DNA of 7,378 nt from Hydrogenophaga sp. (GTDB lineage Bacteria; Pseudomonadota; Gammaproteobacteria; Burkholderiales; Burkholderiaceae): assembly GCA_025458545.1 (NCBI GenBank), contig JALOSH010000100.1:1-7378 (forward strand). The letters run 5' to 3'. Shown here piece by piece: positions 5,536-7,378 of the stretch (position 1 is its first letter; every line of letters starts with the position of its first letter). The notes under the pieces are model-generated. The model saw nothing but the letters and a program-made list of their open reading frames with translations. It was not told the DNA's origin and ran no database searches. The position numbers and the translations under genes were made by a program.

Positions 5536-6500
5536 GCCGCCACACGCCAGCACCGGCGGCGCTCAGCGGCGACACCCTGCCCGGCCTGGTCGTCGCTTCG
5601 TTCGGTCGACATTGCCTGGTCGAAAGCGCAGACGGCGAACGCCGCATATGCCACCCCCGCGGAAAAAAGAGCCAGGTGGTGGTGGGCGACCGGGTCGCCT
5701 GGCTGCCCACCGGCGACGAAGGCAGCATCGAACGGGTGGACACGCGGCGCAACCTGTTCTACCGGCAGGACGAGATGCGCACCAAGTCCTTTGCCGCCAA
5801 CCTGGACCAGATCCTGGTGCTCATCGCGGCCGACCCGGAGTTCTCCGAGCGGCAACTTGCCAGGGCACTCATTGCGGCCGAAGCCGAAGGCATTGCGGTC
5901 CTGATCGTGCTGAACAAAAGCGATCTACAACCCGCCTTCGGCGCCGCCTGGGCCCGCTTGGAGAGCTACCGCCGCATGGGCGCGACCGTGTTGCCGTTGC
6001 GCCTGAAAGGCTCGACCGCCGCCAGCAGCGAAGAGGGGCTTGACACGTTGCAGCAACACCTGACGGGCAAGACCACGCTGGTGCTGGGTCCTTCGGGCGT
6101 GGGCAAGAGCACGCTGGTGAACCGGCTGGTTCCGCACGCCAAGGCCCTGACCGGCGAGATTTCGCGTGCGTTGAATTCGGGCAAACACACCACCACCAGC
6201 ACCACCTGGTACTGGGTGGACGATACCCGCAGCACCGCATTGATCGACTCACCCGGGTTCCAGGAATTCGGTCTGAACCACATCGAACCGGTGCAGCTTG
6301 CGCACCTCATGCCAGATCTGCGCCAAACGCTGGGCCACTGTCGCTTCTACAACTGCACCCACCTGCACGAGCCAGGTTGCGCGGTCATGGCGCAGGTGCA
6401 GGGTCTGGCTGGTGCCGCAGAACAGGGCAGCATCGGCGAGAACCGCTACCGCATCTACACCGAGCTGTTCGCCGAGCTCTCGGAACGGCGCAGCTACTGA
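5532..6500 (+). CDS. rsgA: Ribosome small-subunit-dependent GTPase A (RsgA/YjeQ)
   Basis: RsgA is a cytoplasmic GTPase that binds the immature 30S subunit at the decoding centre and helps release late assembly factors. It has an N-terminal OB fold (about 15-90, with VVVGDRVAW at 49-57) and a circularly permuted GTPase domain with motif order G4 NKSD (128-131), G1 GPSGVGKST (186-194), G2 HTTT (219-222) and G3 DSPG (239-242). A zinc knuckle follows, with C270, C275, H277 and C283 in the family spacing. The 322-residue length is slightly short because the product lacks the long basic N-terminal tail of the E. coli protein. The only in-frame start near the conserved region is TTG at 5532; ATG 5506, with a good Shine-Dalgarno, is out of frame. 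The gene probably shares a transcript with the two genes before it. Function is firm; the start is uncertain. Confidence 0.95.
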   Translation: MSRHTPAPAALSGDTLPGLVVASFGRHCLVESADGERRICHPRGKKSQVVVGDRVAWLPTGDEGSIERVDTRRNLFYRQDEMRTKSFAANLDQILVLIAADPEFSERQLARALIAAEAEGIAVLIVLNKSDLQPAFGAAWARLESYRRMGATVLPLRLKGSTAASSEEGLDTLQQHLTGKTTLVLGPSGVGKSTLVNRLVPHAKALTGEISRALNSGKHTTTSTTWYWVDDTRSTALIDSPGFQEFGLNHIEPVQLAHLMPDLRQTLGHCRFYNCTHLHEPGCAVMAQVQGLAGAAEQGSIGENRYRIYTELFAELSERRSY

Positions 6501-6510
6501 GCGCCTGACT

Positions 6511-7378
6511 TCAGCCCAGCACCTGCGCGAGCGACAGCAGGGCCAGCAGCAGCATCCACAGCACCACGCTGCGCCACACCAGGCCGACCACGCTGGCCAG
6601 ATGCGCGATCTGCGGTTCGGCGCGCATGCCGCTGTCGGCTTCATCCGCGTCATCGCTCACCGGCTGCCGGGCGAGCCGCACCCCCAGCGCACCCGAGGTG
6701 GCCGCGAGCAGCACGCCGTCGCTGCCGGGTGCGTACTGGCTGGCCTCCCCGCGCCAACTGGCCACGGCCTCCTCAAAGTTGCCCACCACCGCAAATCCGA
6801 GTGCGGTGACGCGAACCGGCAGGTGGTCCACCCACTGCCAGGCTCGGGCCGCAGCCTGCTGCAAGGCCGCGCTGGGGGTGCCATCGGGCCGCTCTCGCCA
6901 GTTGCGCGACATGTACTCGGCCATGCGGTAAAAAACGGCACCCGCCGGGCCCAAACCCAGCCACCAGAACACCACAAAGGCGGCGAGCACGCCAAACACA
7001 TGGCGGTGGGCTGCCAGCACGGAATGCTCGATCACCTGGCGCAGCAGCTCGGCCCGCGGCAGGCTGGCCGCATCCACACGCTGCCATTCGGCGAGCCGCT
7101 CGCGCGCGGCCTGGTCGTCGCCCGCCTCGAGTGCCTGCCGGATACCGGTGAAGTGGTGGCTGAACTGGCGAAACCCCAGCGTCACGTACAACACACCCAC
7201 CATCCACGCAAAAGCCAGCACGGAACTGAACGCCCACAGCGCCCAGTACACAACAGCAGCCACCAGCGCCGGCACACCGACCGCCAGCACCCAGGCCAGC
7301 CAGCCATGCGCCGTCTGCCCGGCGTCCAGGTTGCGCCGCACCGCGCGCGTCCAGCCGCGCAAACCGGTGTGCACCGGG
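6511..7378 (-). CDS. CobD/CbiB-family integral membrane protein, N-terminus beyond the window
   Basis: True CobD/CbiB enzymes join adenosylcobyric acid to an aminopropanol unit late in cobalamin synthesis, in the membrane. About 289 residues are visible. The frame runs open through 7378, and the GTG at 7372-7374 is most likely an internal Val in NPVHTGLRGWTR-like sequence. Membrane-type stretches lie at about 28-50, 52-68, 125-148 and 259-285, counted from that Val. Conserved-looking segments include YVTLGFRQFSHHFTGIR (63-79), EHSVLAAHRHVFGVLA (116-131), LGLGPAGAVFYRMAEYMSRNW (139-159) and ATSGALGVRL (225-234). The NTLDAM-like and NTSDG-like motifs of classical CbiB are not recognisable, and no other cobalamin gene is present, so cobalamin function is doubtful; AmpE is another member of the superfamily. 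It converges on rsgA with a 10-base gap and no clear terminator between them. Confidence 0.82.
   Translation of the reverse strand, partial: PVHTGLRGWTRAVRRNLDAGQTAHGWLAWVLAVGVPALVAAVVYWALWAFSSVLAFAWMVGVLYVTLGFRQFSHHFTGIRQALEAGDDQAARERLAEWQRVDAASLPRAELLRQVIEHSVLAAHRHVFGVLAAFVVFWWLGLGPAGAVFYRMAEYMSRNWRERPDGTPSAALQQAAARAWQWVDHLPVRVTALGFAVVGNFEEAVASWRGEASQYAPGSDGVLLAATSGALGVRLARQPVSDDADEADSGMRAEPQIAHLASVVGLVWRSVVLWMLLLALLSLAQVLG

Noticed and set aside
4147..5553. A minus-strand open frame of about 470 codons opposite the M48 and dehydratase genes
   Set aside because: It spans two well-identified plus-strand genes and their junction and shows no domain of its own.
7372..7374. GTG as the real start of the CobD/CbiB-like protein
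   Set aside because: The frame stays open to the window end and the Val sits in a context typical of internal sequence in this family, so the gene is treated as partial.

Overview
The window is GC-rich chromosomal DNA whose gene content and protein wording fit a betaproteobacterium of the order Burkholderiales, most likely the family Comamonadaceae (Hydrogenophaga, Acidovorax or Rhodoferax-like). That placement is inferred from remembered protein families; no search was run. No phage, transposon, CRISPR array, tRNA or rRNA is visible. Most of the window reads as ordinary housekeeping DNA, and I do not see a convincing undescribed multi-gene system.

Left part (1-996): a minus-strand LacI/GalR-type regulator that is broken. 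Its DNA-binding domain and the later part of its ligand-binding domain are both well preserved. They lie in different frames, and about 38-40 residues of the family fold are missing at the junction, where a T5-C-A6 tract sits. A weak promoter candidate lies upstream of it, and a strong intrinsic terminator (942-973) ends the next transcript. Middle left (997-3232): a minus-strand DEAD-box RNA helicase of the RhlE type with an Arg/Gly-rich tail carrying a nine-residue tandem repeat. A 367-bp non-coding stretch in front of it holds two candidate promoters, two perfect 7-bp inverted repeats and a hairpin touching the ribosome-binding site.

Middle right (3233-6500): the oligoribonuclease gene orn (minus) is divergent from a tight plus-strand cluster. 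The cluster encodes an M48/Ste24-like membrane metallopeptidase, a pterin-4a-carbinolamine dehydratase (PhhB family) and the ribosome-assembly GTPase RsgA. Gaps of 3 and 26 bp suggest one transcript. The rsgA start is odd: a well-placed Shine-Dalgarno and ATG open a nine-codon frame that stops exactly on the TTG that opens rsgA.

Right edge (6511-7378): a minus-strand CobD/CbiB-family membrane protein, convergent with rsgA and cut by the window end at its N-terminus. It lacks some motifs expected of a true cobalamin-pathway CbiB. Common themes are RNA metabolism and ribosome maturation (helicase, Orn, RsgA) and membrane protein quality control (M48). These genes probably sit together as conserved chromosomal neighbours rather than forming one pathway.
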